From: Bacteroidales bacterium UBA6408
GTDB taxonomy: Bacteria; Bacteroidota; Bacteroidia; Bacteroidales; UBA932
DNA: 64,000 nt
Assembly (NCBI GenBank): GCA_002439805.1
Contig: DJPQ01000085.1
Coordinates: 819 to 64,818 of the forward strand
Direction: 5' to 3'
Shown in pieces: positions 50,653 through 60,398 of the stretch (positions are counted from its first letter, which is position 1; the number at the start of each line of letters is the position of its first letter). The translations under genes and the position numbers were made by a program. The notes below the pieces were generated by a model, which did no database searches, was not told the DNA's origin, and was given only the letters and a program-made list of their open reading frames with translations.

Positions 50653-52506
50653 ATGAAAATCACTAAAATTTTATCCATGGCGGCCATGACCCTCGCACTC
50701 TTGGGGGGGGCAATAATGGCTGACTCCTGCAAGAAGGACAACAATCAGCCGGCGGAGGTCGAGAAGGGCATTGTAGCCGGCATTGTCACCAACAATCTCG
50801 GCACACCTATCATAGATGTGGAGGTTTCCATAAAGGACACCGAGCTCAAGGCAACTACGGCAGTTGACGGCTCCTACACCATCGAAAACGTTCCGATGAA
50901 AAAGCAGACGGTACTTTTTGTCAAGGAAGGCTATGCCGAGGGTTCCTCTTCCATCACGGCCTCCTCTTTCAAGGAAGGCAAGGCCACGGTCGATATGGTG
51001 ATGGACATCGCGAGCGCGAAGATTACGGGAAAGTGCATCGACGCGAAGAACAACAACGCCGGAATGCCGGGAGTGACCGTGAAGCTCAACGGCGCGAAGG
51101 AGACTCAGACCGACGCTGACGGTGTCTATGTGTTTGAGGGTCTTACGATTGATGACTACAACCTCGTGTTCTCGGCTCCGGGATGCGTCGATGTCGTTCG
51201 CAGCGTGAGCAAGGATCAGTTCGAGGGCGATTTCGTGGTTACTCTCGCGGATGTCCGCATGGGCGCGAAGGAGATTCTTCCGGGCGCTACCGCAGAGGAC
51301 CTGAAAAAGGTGGATGTATGGCATTACAACGAGTACCGTGGCGGAAAGAACGGCGATAACTATCCTCATTTCGACTGGTCAACCGACTATATGGCAACAT
51401 TCACGAGCTGGTACGGCTGGCACGAGGAGCAGAACGAGGGAACTACGCTTCAGATTCGTAACAGCGAGGAGGAGGGGCATTGGAGCAACCCGGCAGACCA
51501 TGAGAACTTCGACTCCTATCTTGCCGGACGCAAGAAGATCACCGAGGACAACTGCATACTGGCCATCAGGATGCGTACCCATGCTTCTTCAGAGGACGCT
51601 CCTTGCCATTGGGGCGTGATGGTGATTGACATCAACGCTGCGGATCCTGTGGCTGAGCTTGTCGGCGAACAGCAGACTTCGTGGAACGAAAGCTACAGCA
51701 ACCCTGACCCGACATTCGACCTCTCGAAGTACATCGGCAAGGAAGTCGTGATTGCAATCGGAACCTATCGCTGGGAGACCGGAGACTATTGGAAGCAGCT
51801 CGTGCTTCGCCGCCTTGCGTTTGCCAAGGAAGCTCCGGATGACTGGAACTACCTTCCGGGCGAGGCCGTTCCGGGGCTTGACGCCGGCTACAAGATGACA
51901 ATGGAGATGGTTCGCTCGACCATGCCTGTGACCGAACTCAGTGAGTTCACGGGACTTCCGCAGGACGGATGGCATCTTGAAGAGGACAGCCCGGCGAAAT
52001 ATCGTGACGCTTACGCAGTTTATAGAACTGTCGGGCATTTCGCTGCATGGTGGTCATGTATGCCTGTCCAGAAGGACAATGAGCCACAGGCAAGCGAGGG
52101 CTTTGTCATGAAGACAAATGGTGGCGGAACACCTGTCAGCACTACTGCCCCTCAGTCATATTTCTATGCAAAGTTCGCGATAGCCGCAGGTCATAACAAC
52201 CTCACGCTTAAGGCTCGTACATTCAGCTCTACGAATGCTACGTTCTTCAAGCTTACCGCAATTACCGAGGACGGCACCGTGAAGCACATCATTCCGAAGG
52301 CTTCTGTTGGCGAGGAGGCCTCTGACGGGTGCTGGAAGTTCTGCCATGAGGACGGCGAAGCCAGCAATCCGGACGCTTACGCTACCTTCAGCTACGACCT
52401 CTCCGAGTTCAACGGGAAGAACGTGGTTCTTGCTCTCGCAGTCTTCAAGGGCGAGGACAACGGTGACGAGAACAAGCTGAGCATCTACAGCATCTCATTG
52501 AAATAA
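50653..52506 (+). CDS. Surface lipoprotein with carboxypeptidase-regulatory-like domains
   Basis: A 617-residue protein with lipobox MADSCKKD (signal about 1-25). Two beta-sandwich carboxypeptidase-regulatory-like repeats follow (GIVAGIVTNNLGTPIIDVEV, KITGKCIDAKNNNAGMPG), then a long C-terminal region with Trp/Tyr-rich stretches that could bind carbohydrate (HFDWSTDYMATFTSWYGW). It opens the plus-strand side of the mannan locus and is closed by its own terminator. It is likely a surface glycan-binding or anchoring protein; no enzyme motif is seen. Confidence 0.65.
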   Translation: MKITKILSMAAMTLALLGGAIMADSCKKDNNQPAEVEKGIVAGIVTNNLGTPIIDVEVSIKDTELKATTAVDGSYTIENVPMKKQTVLFVKEGYAEGSSSITASSFKEGKATVDMVMDIASAKITGKCIDAKNNNAGMPGVTVKLNGAKETQTDADGVYVFEGLTIDDYNLVFSAPGCVDVVRSVSKDQFEGDFVVTLADVRMGAKEILPGATAEDLKKVDVWHYNEYRGGKNGDNYPHFDWSTDYMATFTSWYGWHEEQNEGTTLQIRNSEEEGHWSNPADHENFDSYLAGRKKITEDNCILAIRMRTHASSEDAPCHWGVMVIDINAADPVAELVGEQQTSWNESYSNPDPTFDLSKYIGKEVVIAIGTYRWETGDYWKQLVLRRLAFAKEAPDDWNYLPGEAVPGLDAGYKMTMEMVRSTMPVTELSEFTGLPQDGWHLEEDSPAKYRDAYAVYRTVGHFAAWWSCMPVQKDNEPQASEGFVMKTNGGGTPVSTTAPQSYFYAKFAIAAGHNNLTLKARTFSSTNATFFKLTAITEDGTVKHIIPKASVGEEASDGCWKFCHEDGEASNPDAYATFSYDLSEFNGKNVVLALAVFKGEDNGDENKLSIYSISLK

Positions 52507-52519
52507 CGAACATTCTGAC

Positions 52520-52566
52520 GGCATGGACGGTACACCTGCAAAGGTGGCGCTGTCCATGCCTTTCTT
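52520..52566 (+). terminator. Terminator with nested stems
   Basis: GGCATGGAC/GTCCATGCC outer stem enclosing CACCT-GCAA-AGGTG, followed by TTTCTT. It separates the lipoprotein gene from the GH76 gene. Confidence 0.85.
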
Positions 52567-52630
52567 CTATTATATAATAGGTAGGGAAACAACACCATCG
52601 TACAGACATCATCTTCATAGAATTTAGAAT

Positions 52631-54109
52631 ATGACAATCAATCGTTCCGCATTCATTTCTCTTCTGGGGCTTTTCCTTGCAGGGTGCGTCTCGTGCAGCA
52701 GTCCGGAGAATCCCGTGAAGCCGACTCCCGGCGGCGGGGAAACGGACAGCCGTGCGGAGAAAATCGAACTCGCGAGGCGTGACCTCACCCGCTCGATGAG
52801 TCTTGTCGCCGCCGCAAGGACAAACTATTTCTCCACCGACGGGGCGGCGATGTCCCGCTACTACAACCCCTACACCGGTCTGAAGTCCTCAGAGAAGGGC
52901 AGCGTGTGGATGTTCACAAGCGCGATTGAGGCGGTGAACTCCGTGCTGCACGGCCTCACTGCTCTCAGGGATGCGGGGGACGACAGCTTCTACAACAGCT
53001 ATTTTGCGGCCTACAGTTCAATGCTCTCCGAACTTGTGGAAAACCTCAAGTGGTACGAGGGCACATACACCCTGACTTCCTACACGCAGACAAAGGAATG
53101 GACGGTCTATGGCGTGGACCGCGCCTCAAGTCCCGGGCAGGCTGCCGTGGAGGGGCGGATGAATGTCTATGACGACCAGGAGTGGCTCATCAGGGAACTG
53201 ATTGAGGCATACAAACTTACTGGCGTGGAACGCTATCTCGAGAAGGCCGAGTATCTCGCTGACTATGTGATTGACGGCTGGGACACGACGCTCGACTCCG
53301 ACGGCAAGGAGCACGGCGGAATAGTCTGGGGACCGGGCTACTACACCAAGCACTCGTGCAGCAACGGCCCGTTCATAAGCCCGCTCGTCTGGCTGTCGGA
53401 GATTTACAGCGGAAAGTCCGACGAGGTTACCTACAGGTACATAGGTGCAGACAAGGCGCGTCTGACGAAACAGATGAACAAGAGCGAGTACTACCTCATG
53501 TACGCGAAGAAGGTCTATGACTTCCAGCGCTCGCACCTCTACCGGAAGAGCACCGGGGTCTATGCCGATATGCTCGGCGCGAAGGGCTGGGGCGGCGACA
53601 ACATCGCCTACGAGACCGTAGATGGCGTCAGATACCGCGGCCACAACGAGGAGGAGTCGGCGACCGGCGAGGCATATTCCTATAATTCCGGAACCATGCT
53701 CTCCGGCGCGGCTGACCTCTACCGCGTCACCGGCGAACAGGCATATCTCGACGACATGAAGTCCCTCTCGACCTCGTCGTTCCTCTATTTCGCGAAGAAG
53801 TCCGCCGACCGTCCGGGATATTACGAATATGCCATTGACGGCTTCAACAACTGGTTCAACGGGGTGCTGATGCGCGGATGGGTCGATGTTTCGGCTCATT
53901 ACGACAACGTCGCCCTCAACATAGGGACATTTCAGAGCAATCTAGATTATGCCTGGGACAACTACTTGAACAAGAGTATGTTGCCGACGAGCCTGCTCTA
54001 CGGCTGGAATTCTGACAAGAGCAAGAACAGGGTCGAGGCGATGTTCACCTTCGCGTTCGCCGCAGAATATGCGGTCCTCGCAAAATGGCATCTGTCGCAG
54101 ATTGACTGA
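52631..54109 (+). CDS. GH76 endo-alpha-1,6-mannanase, lipoprotein
   Basis: A 492-residue glycoside hydrolase family 76 enzyme that cuts the alpha-1,6-mannan backbone of yeast mannan. The catalytic Asp pair is in NVYDDQEWLIRELIEAY (Asp181-Asp182), and the KHSCSNGPF and EAYSYNSGTMLSG segments fit the (alpha/alpha)6 fold. The N-terminal signal has Cys residues at AGCVSCSS, so it is probably surface-anchored. It precedes SusC by 37 bp. Confidence 0.85.
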   Translation: MTINRSAFISLLGLFLAGCVSCSSPENPVKPTPGGGETDSRAEKIELARRDLTRSMSLVAAARTNYFSTDGAAMSRYYNPYTGLKSSEKGSVWMFTSAIEAVNSVLHGLTALRDAGDDSFYNSYFAAYSSMLSELVENLKWYEGTYTLTSYTQTKEWTVYGVDRASSPGQAAVEGRMNVYDDQEWLIRELIEAYKLTGVERYLEKAEYLADYVIDGWDTTLDSDGKEHGGIVWGPGYYTKHSCSNGPFISPLVWLSEIYSGKSDEVTYRYIGADKARLTKQMNKSEYYLMYAKKVYDFQRSHLYRKSTGVYADMLGAKGWGGDNIAYETVDGVRYRGHNEEESATGEAYSYNSGTMLSGAADLYRVTGEQAYLDDMKSLSTSSFLYFAKKSADRPGYYEYAIDGFNNWFNGVLMRGWVDVSAHYDNVALNIGTFQSNLDYAWDNYLNKSMLPTSLLYGWNSDKSKNRVEAMFTFAFAAEYAVLAKWHLSQID

Positions 54110-54146
54110 CTGTCATTTTTTGGTTTCGATTTAATAATACGGAAAG

Positions 54147-57100
54147 ATGAAAAAGATACTGATAATCGCGGTTTTCTTTCTTTCGGCGGTCGTGCTTGAC
54201 GCCCAGACAATTACGGTGAGAGGAACGGTCGTCGATGAGTCGGCTCAGCCGGTGTTCGGGGCAAGCGTCATGGTGAAGGGCTCTAAGACAGGGGTCGCGA
54301 CGGACATGGACGGGAAATATGAGATTCAGGCGGCCTCCGATGCCGTTCTGGAGTTCTCCTTCCTCGGATTCGCGACTAAAGACGAGAAAGTTGGCGGACG
54401 GCAGGTCATCAATGTCGTGATGGCGGCCGACAACACCTGGCTTGAGTCTGTGGTCGTGGTCGGCTACGGCACGCAGAAGCGCGGCTCGCTCACCGGCGCC
54501 GTGTCCGGCGTGAACGGCGAAAACATGATCAAGACAAAGAATGAGAACCCTCAGAATATGCTCACCGGCCGTGTGCCGGGCGTGCGCGTGTGGCAGAAGT
54601 CGGCCGAGCCGGGAACATACAGCAACAGCATGGACATCCGAGGACTCGGAGAGCCGCTCATCGTCATCGACGGCGTTCCGCGTTCGACGGAGGATTTTCA
54701 GAGGCTGAACGCCAATGACATCGAGAACGTCTCCGTGCTCAAGGATGCATCGGCGGCGATTTACGGCGTGCGGGGCGGAAACGGAGTCGTGCTCGTGACC
54801 ACGAAAAAGGGCTCGGAAGGCAAGGCCGCCGTGCAGTACAACGGCTCGTTCACATTCCAGATGCCCGCGACAATGCCGAGGCTTGCGGATGCGCAGGGGG
54901 CGATGACCCTCTACAACGAGATGGCGCTGAACAAGTCCGACGGAAGCGGCTCCATAACATTCACGAAGGATTTCATGAACCAGTATGCGGACGGCACCCG
55001 CAAGGCCGCCGACTGGAACTCGCTTGTGTTTTCGGACATGTCCCCTCAGACACAGCACGACGTGAGCATTTCCGGAGGCAATGAGAAGTGGCAGTACTAT
55101 GTGAGCATGGGCTACCTCTACCAGGAGGGATTCTTCCGTTCCCGCGACCTCAACTACTCCAAGTACAACATCCGCTCCAACATCGACGCGGAACTTGCCC
55201 GCGGACTGAAGTTCAACCTCAACATCAGCGGAATCGCCGACAACCGCAGCACGCCGGACTCGGACGCGGTGACGCTCATCCGCAATCTCTGGAAGCAGGG
55301 CGTGCTCTTCCCGGCCTATGTCGATGACGAGCAGACCATGCTCAACTATGAGGGACTTGACCTCATGCAGAACACAGTCGCGATGATGACCCGTTCCGTC
55401 TCCGGCTACAAGGACTACCGCGAGAAGCAGTTCCAGTCGTCGGCGTCGCTCGAATATGATTTCGGGACCCTTACCGATGCGCTCAAGGGACTGTCGCTCA
55501 AGGGAATGGCGAGCTACGATTTCCGTTATGACGACAACGAGTTCTTCCGCAAATCCTACAACCTATACGCGCAGGACGAACTTACGGGCGAGTATGTCGC
55601 CAAGGAGTTCTCCGACCACTCCGACCGCCTTACCCGCGAGAACTACACCAAGTGGCAGGCTCTCGGGCAGATTCTTCTCAACTACAGCCGTACTTTCGCG
55701 GAAAGGCACGATGTGGGCGCGACCTTCGGCTATGAGGCCCAGAAGCGCCGGGGCGACAACTACTACCTCATCGGCGACCTTGCCTTCAGTTCCCCGTACC
55801 TCACCGCGCTGAAGGACAAGACACAATCCACCTATGTTGACATCAACAGCAATATAGGCTCTTTCTATAATCTTGCCTATCAGGCTCTCATCGGCCGCGT
55901 GAACTACGCCTTCGATAACCGCTACCTCTTCGAAGCCCAGTTCCGCTACGACGGCTCGTCAAAGTTCGCCCCGGGACACCAGTGGGGATTCTTCCCGTCC
56001 GCGTCTGTGGGCTGGCGCATCTCTGAGGAGCCTTTCTTCAAGAACTGCGGCGCTTTGTCGTTCATCAACCAGTTCAAGATAAGGGCAAGCTACGGCTCGC
56101 TCGGAGACGACAGCGACCTGAACTACGAATGGATTTCCGGCTATGTCTATCCGGCGACGGGAACGGACGGCGAGAAGGGCTACTACAGCGGCTATGCCCC
56201 GGCCTACCTGATTGACGGGGAGATGGTCTATGGCGTGACCACGTCTCCGCTCCCGAACACGAACATAACCTGGCTCAAGTCAAAGACGTTCAACATCGGC
56301 GTTGATTTCGAGGCGTGGAACGGTATGCTCGGAATCACTTTCGACTACTTCCAGCGCAGCCGTGACGGCGTGTTCGGACAGAACACATCCTCGCTTCCTA
56401 CGGTCGTCGGCGCTTCCGCCCCGGTGGAGAACCTCAACAGCGACAGGAATCTCGGTCTGGAGCTTGAACTCTCGCACCGCCACAAGGCCGGTGACTTCAG
56501 CTACGGTCTCACGGGAATCGTCACCATCACCCGCCGGCAGAACCTCAAGGCCTACGGACAGGGCCCTTACGGCAATTCCTACGACCGCTGGCGCAACGAC
56601 AACCTCACCAACCGCTATCAGGGCATCCAGTTCGGCTACGAGTCGGCGGGACGCTACGAGTCTTGGGAGGACATCTGGAGCTACGACATCTACAAGGAGA
56701 ACAGCACCCTGCCGGGCGACTATAAGTATCTGGACTGGAACGGCGACGGCGAAATCAACAGCCTGGACGAGCACCCTTATGCCTACGACCAGACTCCGTG
56801 GATGAACTACTCCCTCTCGTTCAACTGCGCGTGGAAGGGGCTGGATTTCAGTATGCTGCTTCAGGGCTCGGCGCTCGGCTCCTATATGTATGACGAACCG
56901 CTCTACTCCATCTGGGGCTCCAACGGAGGCGGCGCTCTTGAGCAGTTCCTCGACCGCTGGCATCCTGTGGGCGACTACACCGACCCGTTCGACCAGACCC
57001 TCCAGTGGACTTCCGGACATTACGCCTTCACCGGACATTCCCCGGAGAAGAACTCCTCGTTCAACCGCGTCAGCACGTCATATCTCCGTCTCAAGAGCAT

Positions 57101-57287
57101 AGAACTCGGCTACACGATTCCAAAGTTCCGCAGGTCGTCCTTCGGGCTGAGGGTGTTCGTGAATGCATATAACCTTCTGACTTTCACGGGGATAAAATAT
57201 GTCGATCCGGAGCATCCGGACACCGACTACGGAAGGATGTACCCTCTGAACAAAACCGTTTCCCTCGGTATGAATCTGTCATTCTAA
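54147..57287 (+). CDS. SusC-like TonB-dependent outer-membrane receptor
   Basis: A 1046-residue importer. Signal peptide ends near VLDAQ; a carboxypeptidase-regulatory-like domain (TVRGTVVDESAQPVFGASVM) follows, then the plug (GRVPGVRVWQKSAEPG, DIRGLGEPLIVIDGVPR, VLKDASAAIYGVRGGNGVV) and the 22-strand barrel ending in a phenylalanine (GMNLSF). With the SusD lipoprotein next to it, it should import mannan oligosaccharides released by the GH76 enzyme. Confidence 0.95.
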   Translation: MKKILIIAVFFLSAVVLDAQTITVRGTVVDESAQPVFGASVMVKGSKTGVATDMDGKYEIQAASDAVLEFSFLGFATKDEKVGGRQVINVVMAADNTWLESVVVVGYGTQKRGSLTGAVSGVNGENMIKTKNENPQNMLTGRVPGVRVWQKSAEPGTYSNSMDIRGLGEPLIVIDGVPRSTEDFQRLNANDIENVSVLKDASAAIYGVRGGNGVVLVTTKKGSEGKAAVQYNGSFTFQMPATMPRLADAQGAMTLYNEMALNKSDGSGSITFTKDFMNQYADGTRKAADWNSLVFSDMSPQTQHDVSISGGNEKWQYYVSMGYLYQEGFFRSRDLNYSKYNIRSNIDAELARGLKFNLNISGIADNRSTPDSDAVTLIRNLWKQGVLFPAYVDDEQTMLNYEGLDLMQNTVAMMTRSVSGYKDYREKQFQSSASLEYDFGTLTDALKGLSLKGMASYDFRYDDNEFFRKSYNLYAQDELTGEYVAKEFSDHSDRLTRENYTKWQALGQILLNYSRTFAERHDVGATFGYEAQKRRGDNYYLIGDLAFSSPYLTALKDKTQSTYVDINSNIGSFYNLAYQALIGRVNYAFDNRYLFEAQFRYDGSSKFAPGHQWGFFPSASVGWRISEEPFFKNCGALSFINQFKIRASYGSLGDDSDLNYEWISGYVYPATGTDGEKGYYSGYAPAYLIDGEMVYGVTTSPLPNTNITWLKSKTFNIGVDFEAWNGMLGITFDYFQRSRDGVFGQNTSSLPTVVGASAPVENLNSDRNLGLELELSHRHKAGDFSYGLTGIVTITRRQNLKAYGQGPYGNSYDRWRNDNLTNRYQGIQFGYESAGRYESWEDIWSYDIYKENSTLPGDYKYLDWNGDGEINSLDEHPYAYDQTPWMNYSLSFNCAWKGLDFSMLLQGSALGSYMYDEPLYSIWGSNGGGALEQFLDRWHPVGDYTDPFDQTLQWTSGHYAFTGHSPEKNSSFNRVSTSYLRLKSIELGYTIPKFRRSSFGLRVFVNAYNLLTFTGIKYVDPEHPDTDYGRMYPLNKTVSLGMNLSF

Positions 57288-57293
57288 GATGTT

Positions 57294-59360
57294 ATGAAAA
57301 AGATATTTACAGCGATATTGTCCGTTCTTGCGGTATGTTCGTGCAATATGGACATAACCCCTAAGAACATAGTTTCCGACGACGACATGATGGGTTCGCC
57401 TAAGGGAATGTCCATCTATATGGCTACGCTCTATTCGCACATGCCGTTCGAGGACTTCAAGTATATGGCGGCGTGGGGCTTCAATTTCAACGGATGGCTC
57501 GGGACGCTCGGGATTGACGGCTGCGGCGAGGCGATGAACCGCGACGACGTCTTCCGCACTTTTCAGGGCGAGGAGAATCCGTGCTGGAGCAACGCCTTCG
57601 AACTTATACACGACGCCAACCATCTCATCGAGTCCCTTCCGTCCTACAAGTCGAACTTCACAGACGCGGAATATGACTTTTTCATGGGGCAGGGATATTT
57701 CGTCCGCGCCTATGTCTTCTATCAGATGGCACGGCGCTTCGGCGGCATTCCGCTTGTGACGCACACCATTTCATATCCGAATACTGCCGATAAACTTGAG
57801 GTTCCCCGCGCTTCCGAGGAGGAGACATGGGACTGGATTTGCAAGGATTTCGACACGGCGGTCTCGCTTCTTCCTTCGACTTCGCTCCAGAGCGGCTTGC
57901 CGAACAAGTATGCCGCCCTCGCTTTCAAGGCTGAGGCCATGCTCTATGCCGGGTCGGTCGCGAAGTACAACGAAACGGTCACGGGACGGCTCACCGGAGT
58001 CGGGACCAAGACCGGAGTCAGGGTAATTGGCTTTTCCCAGGACAGTTACCGCGAGGCTTACGTCCGCTATTTCTCCGAGGCCTACAAGGCTGCGCGTGAG
58101 GTGATGGAGTCGGGGAGATATTCCCTCTATAAGAAGAAATGGGCGGCAGGAGACAAGGAGGCGATGTATCAGAACATGGTGGATATGTTCAGCGACCTTA
58201 CAAGTCCGGAGAACATCTTCGTGAAGGAATATCTCTATCCTTCTCTCACCCACGGACTTGACGCCTACAGCTCACCTTTCATATTCCGCGACCCGCTCTG
58301 CTCCGGCAGCTGTCCTTCGCTCGATTTCGTCGAACTTTTTGACGGCTTTGACAGGTATGCCGACGGAACAATCCGTGTCACTGACGGGGAGGACAACACC
58401 AAGGGACACTACCTCATGTTCGACTCCACGATGGATTTCTTCAAGAACGCCGAGCCTCGTCTGAGGGCTTATGTGATTCTTCCGGGCGACGTGTTCCGCA
58501 ATCAGGAAATTGAAATCAGGGCCGGGGTCTATACGGGCGGCACGCCGGTGTCACCGCTCTGGGACGACTACTCCTGGAGCCGTGCCACCCAGAACTTCTA
58601 CCAGAACCTGCCGCAGTATACAGGCACGCCCAAGACCCTTTACCTCAGTCCCCGTGCGCAGTCCGGGCAGGAAATCGTGACGCTTGACGACAACACGCAG
58701 ATGACCGCAGCCGGGGCGAACGGGCCTTTCTATGACGTGAAGGACAACGAGGCCAACCTTTCCGGTTTCTATCTGAGGAAGTATCTCAATCCGGATCCGA
58801 ACTACATCCGGGGCGAGGGCAAGTCCGCCCAGCCTTTCATCCTCATGCGCTATGCCGACGTGCTTCTGGCGGCGGCCGAGGCGGGAGTGGAGCTTTCAAT
58901 CGAGGGCGTAGCCTCTCCGGTTGAGGGCGACAATATGCTGGACGTGGCCACGAAGGCAATCAACGACATCCGTGAGCGTGCCGGGGCTGACCTTCTGACG
59001 GGAAGCCTTTCCGGAGACGAGGACAGCCGCGACCAGGTGCGCCGTGAGCGCCGCAAGGAACTGGCGTTCGAGCACAAGTCCAAGTGGGACATCCGCCGCT
59101 GGAGGGTGCAGCATGCCGAGGGGCGTGACGGCTTCTGGGGCGAGAAGCGCGACGCGAGCCGCTTCGGGAACGGCGAGAGCTACCGTCTGCACGGTCTCTA
59201 TCCGTTCTACAGCACGGCGGCGAAAAAGTACTTCTTCGACGCCAACTTCCAGATGGCGCGTGAGATGGAACTGAAATATACTCCTACGGACTATTATTTC
59301 GAAATTCCGTCTTCTGAAGTGGCAAAAAGTGCATACATAGATCAACAACCTAATAGATAA
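57294..59360 (+). CDS. SusD/RagB-like surface glycan-binding lipoprotein
   Basis: A 688-residue lipoprotein (Cys in VCSCNMDI) that forms the lid of the SusC barrel. N-terminal helices (GQGYFVRAYVFYQMARRFGG) and the C-terminal RRERRKELAFEHKSKWDIRR block are typical of the family. It is somewhat larger than average. It begins 6 bp after SusC and is followed 6 bp later by the DUF3823 gene. Confidence 0.94.
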   Translation: MKKIFTAILSVLAVCSCNMDITPKNIVSDDDMMGSPKGMSIYMATLYSHMPFEDFKYMAAWGFNFNGWLGTLGIDGCGEAMNRDDVFRTFQGEENPCWSNAFELIHDANHLIESLPSYKSNFTDAEYDFFMGQGYFVRAYVFYQMARRFGGIPLVTHTISYPNTADKLEVPRASEEETWDWICKDFDTAVSLLPSTSLQSGLPNKYAALAFKAEAMLYAGSVAKYNETVTGRLTGVGTKTGVRVIGFSQDSYREAYVRYFSEAYKAAREVMESGRYSLYKKKWAAGDKEAMYQNMVDMFSDLTSPENIFVKEYLYPSLTHGLDAYSSPFIFRDPLCSGSCPSLDFVELFDGFDRYADGTIRVTDGEDNTKGHYLMFDSTMDFFKNAEPRLRAYVILPGDVFRNQEIEIRAGVYTGGTPVSPLWDDYSWSRATQNFYQNLPQYTGTPKTLYLSPRAQSGQEIVTLDDNTQMTAAGANGPFYDVKDNEANLSGFYLRKYLNPDPNYIRGEGKSAQPFILMRYADVLLAAAEAGVELSIEGVASPVEGDNMLDVATKAINDIRERAGADLLTGSLSGDEDSRDQVRRERRKELAFEHKSKWDIRRWRVQHAEGRDGFWGEKRDASRFGNGESYRLHGLYPFYSTAAKKYFFDANFQMAREMELKYTPTDYYFEIPSSEVAKSAYIDQQPNR

Positions 59361-59366
59361 CGAATT

Positions 59367-60185
59367 ATGTCTGATATGAAAAATATGATGCTTGCTGCGG
59401 CGCTCGGAGGACTGCTGCTGAGTTCCTGCTCGCTTTTCAGACTTGACAACTATGACGCTCCGGAGGAGACGCTCTACGGCAAGGTCACGGACGTTAAGAC
59501 CGGAGACCCGGTGCTGACGGACCAGGGTTCGGAGGGCATCCGAGTGAGGCTGATTGAGACCAGCTGGGAGGGGAACGTGACCCCTCAGGACTTCAACTGC
59601 CGTCCGGACGGAACTTTCCGCAACACAAAGCTTTTCGAGGCCGACTATAACATCCGTGTCGATGGTCCGTTCGTGCCGATTGTGCTTGAGGACAGTGACG
59701 GGAATGTCGTCAGGAATGCCAGCGTGAATACCCACATCAAGGGCAGCACCGAGGTCAATTTTGAGGTACAGCCGTTCCTGAAGGTGGAATTTGTCGGTTC
59801 TCCGACAGTGAGCGCGGGAAAGGTCACGGCGAATGTCAAGGTGACGCGCGCCACCACCCGCGAGGAGCTTGCCGCTGCGATGGAGGCGACCAAGACCTGG
59901 AAGGATGCCTACGCGAATGTCACTGACATCCAGCTCTTCGTGAGCCGTTCCTCTTCGGTGGGCTACCGTGCCCGCGACACTCGTTGGTCTTCCGAACTGA
60001 CATACACGGGCTCAGCGTTCGAGGCCGAGCTCGGCAAGTCTGTGCGGATAAAGTCCAACGGAACCATCCCTTCGGGGCAGAAGGTCTTTATCCGTGCGGC
60101 GGCGAGGATTAACTATGACACGCCGGCGGGGAGCGGGACGAGGAGGTGGAACTATTCTGAAGCGGTAGAGGTTGACATTCCTTGA
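59367..60185 (+). CDS. DUF3823 (SusE/F-position) lipoprotein
   Basis: A 272-residue surface lipoprotein (LLLSSCSLF). The N-terminal domain starts LDNYDAPEETLYGKVTD and DPVLTDQGSEGIRVRLIE, characteristic of DUF3823; the C-terminal part looks like an immunoglobulin-like strand domain. It occupies the usual SusE/F place and probably binds glycan. Its stop codon lies inside the left arm of repeat copy 6. Confidence 0.88.
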   Translation: MSDMKNMMLAAALGGLLLSSCSLFRLDNYDAPEETLYGKVTDVKTGDPVLTDQGSEGIRVRLIETSWEGNVTPQDFNCRPDGTFRNTKLFEADYNIRVDGPFVPIVLEDSDGNVVRNASVNTHIKGSTEVNFEVQPFLKVEFVGSPTVSAGKVTANVKVTRATTREELAAAMEATKTWKDAYANVTDIQLFVSRSSSVGYRARDTRWSSELTYTGSAFEAELGKSVRIKSNGTIPSGQKVFIRAAARINYDTPAGSGTRRWNYSEAVEVDIP

Positions 60186-60302
60186 TGTCAGAAAAAGCGG
60201 ATTGCGGCGTTGCTCGTCTTGTCAAAATCCTCACAACCAACAGGTTGCTGCGGTTTTGCCTTTACCGTGCGCCTTGCACTCCATCTTTTTCTGACATCAA
60301 GG
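60180..60302 (+). repeat. Nested-hairpin 3' repeat element, copy 6
   Basis: 3' of the DUF3823 gene. The base stem is a perfect 18 bp (CCTTGATGTCAGAAAAAG/CTTTTTCTGACATCAAGG) and contains the stop codon. GCTCG pairs with CGTGC (one mismatch) after the TT bulge; CAAAA (60223-60227) with TTTTG (60254-60258). The tip loop is AACA instead of ATCA, with CAACC/GGTTG unchanged. Confidence 0.88.
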
Positions 60303-60314
60303 CGGCTCAGCCGG

Positions 60315-60337
60315 AGCTGATTGCCGCGTTGCTTGCG
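60315..60337 (+). repeat. Partial left-end fragment of the repeat family
   Basis: AGCTGATTGCCGCGTTGCTTGCG resembles the left part of copy 6 (60196 onwards, AGCGGATTGCGGCGTTGCTC). It lies 13 nt after the right end of copy 6. Confidence 0.4.
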
Positions 60338-60398
60338 TAAATATTTTTTTGTAAAAACAGACGCTTTATTCGTCTTATATAATGTAACAGCTTCTCAG

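Noticed and set aside
19297..60302. Classic REP/RAYT system for the large repeat family
   Set aside because: The elements are longer, with conserved internal loops and covarying stems, and no RAYT-type transposase is encoded in the window. A transposase elsewhere in the genome cannot be excluded.
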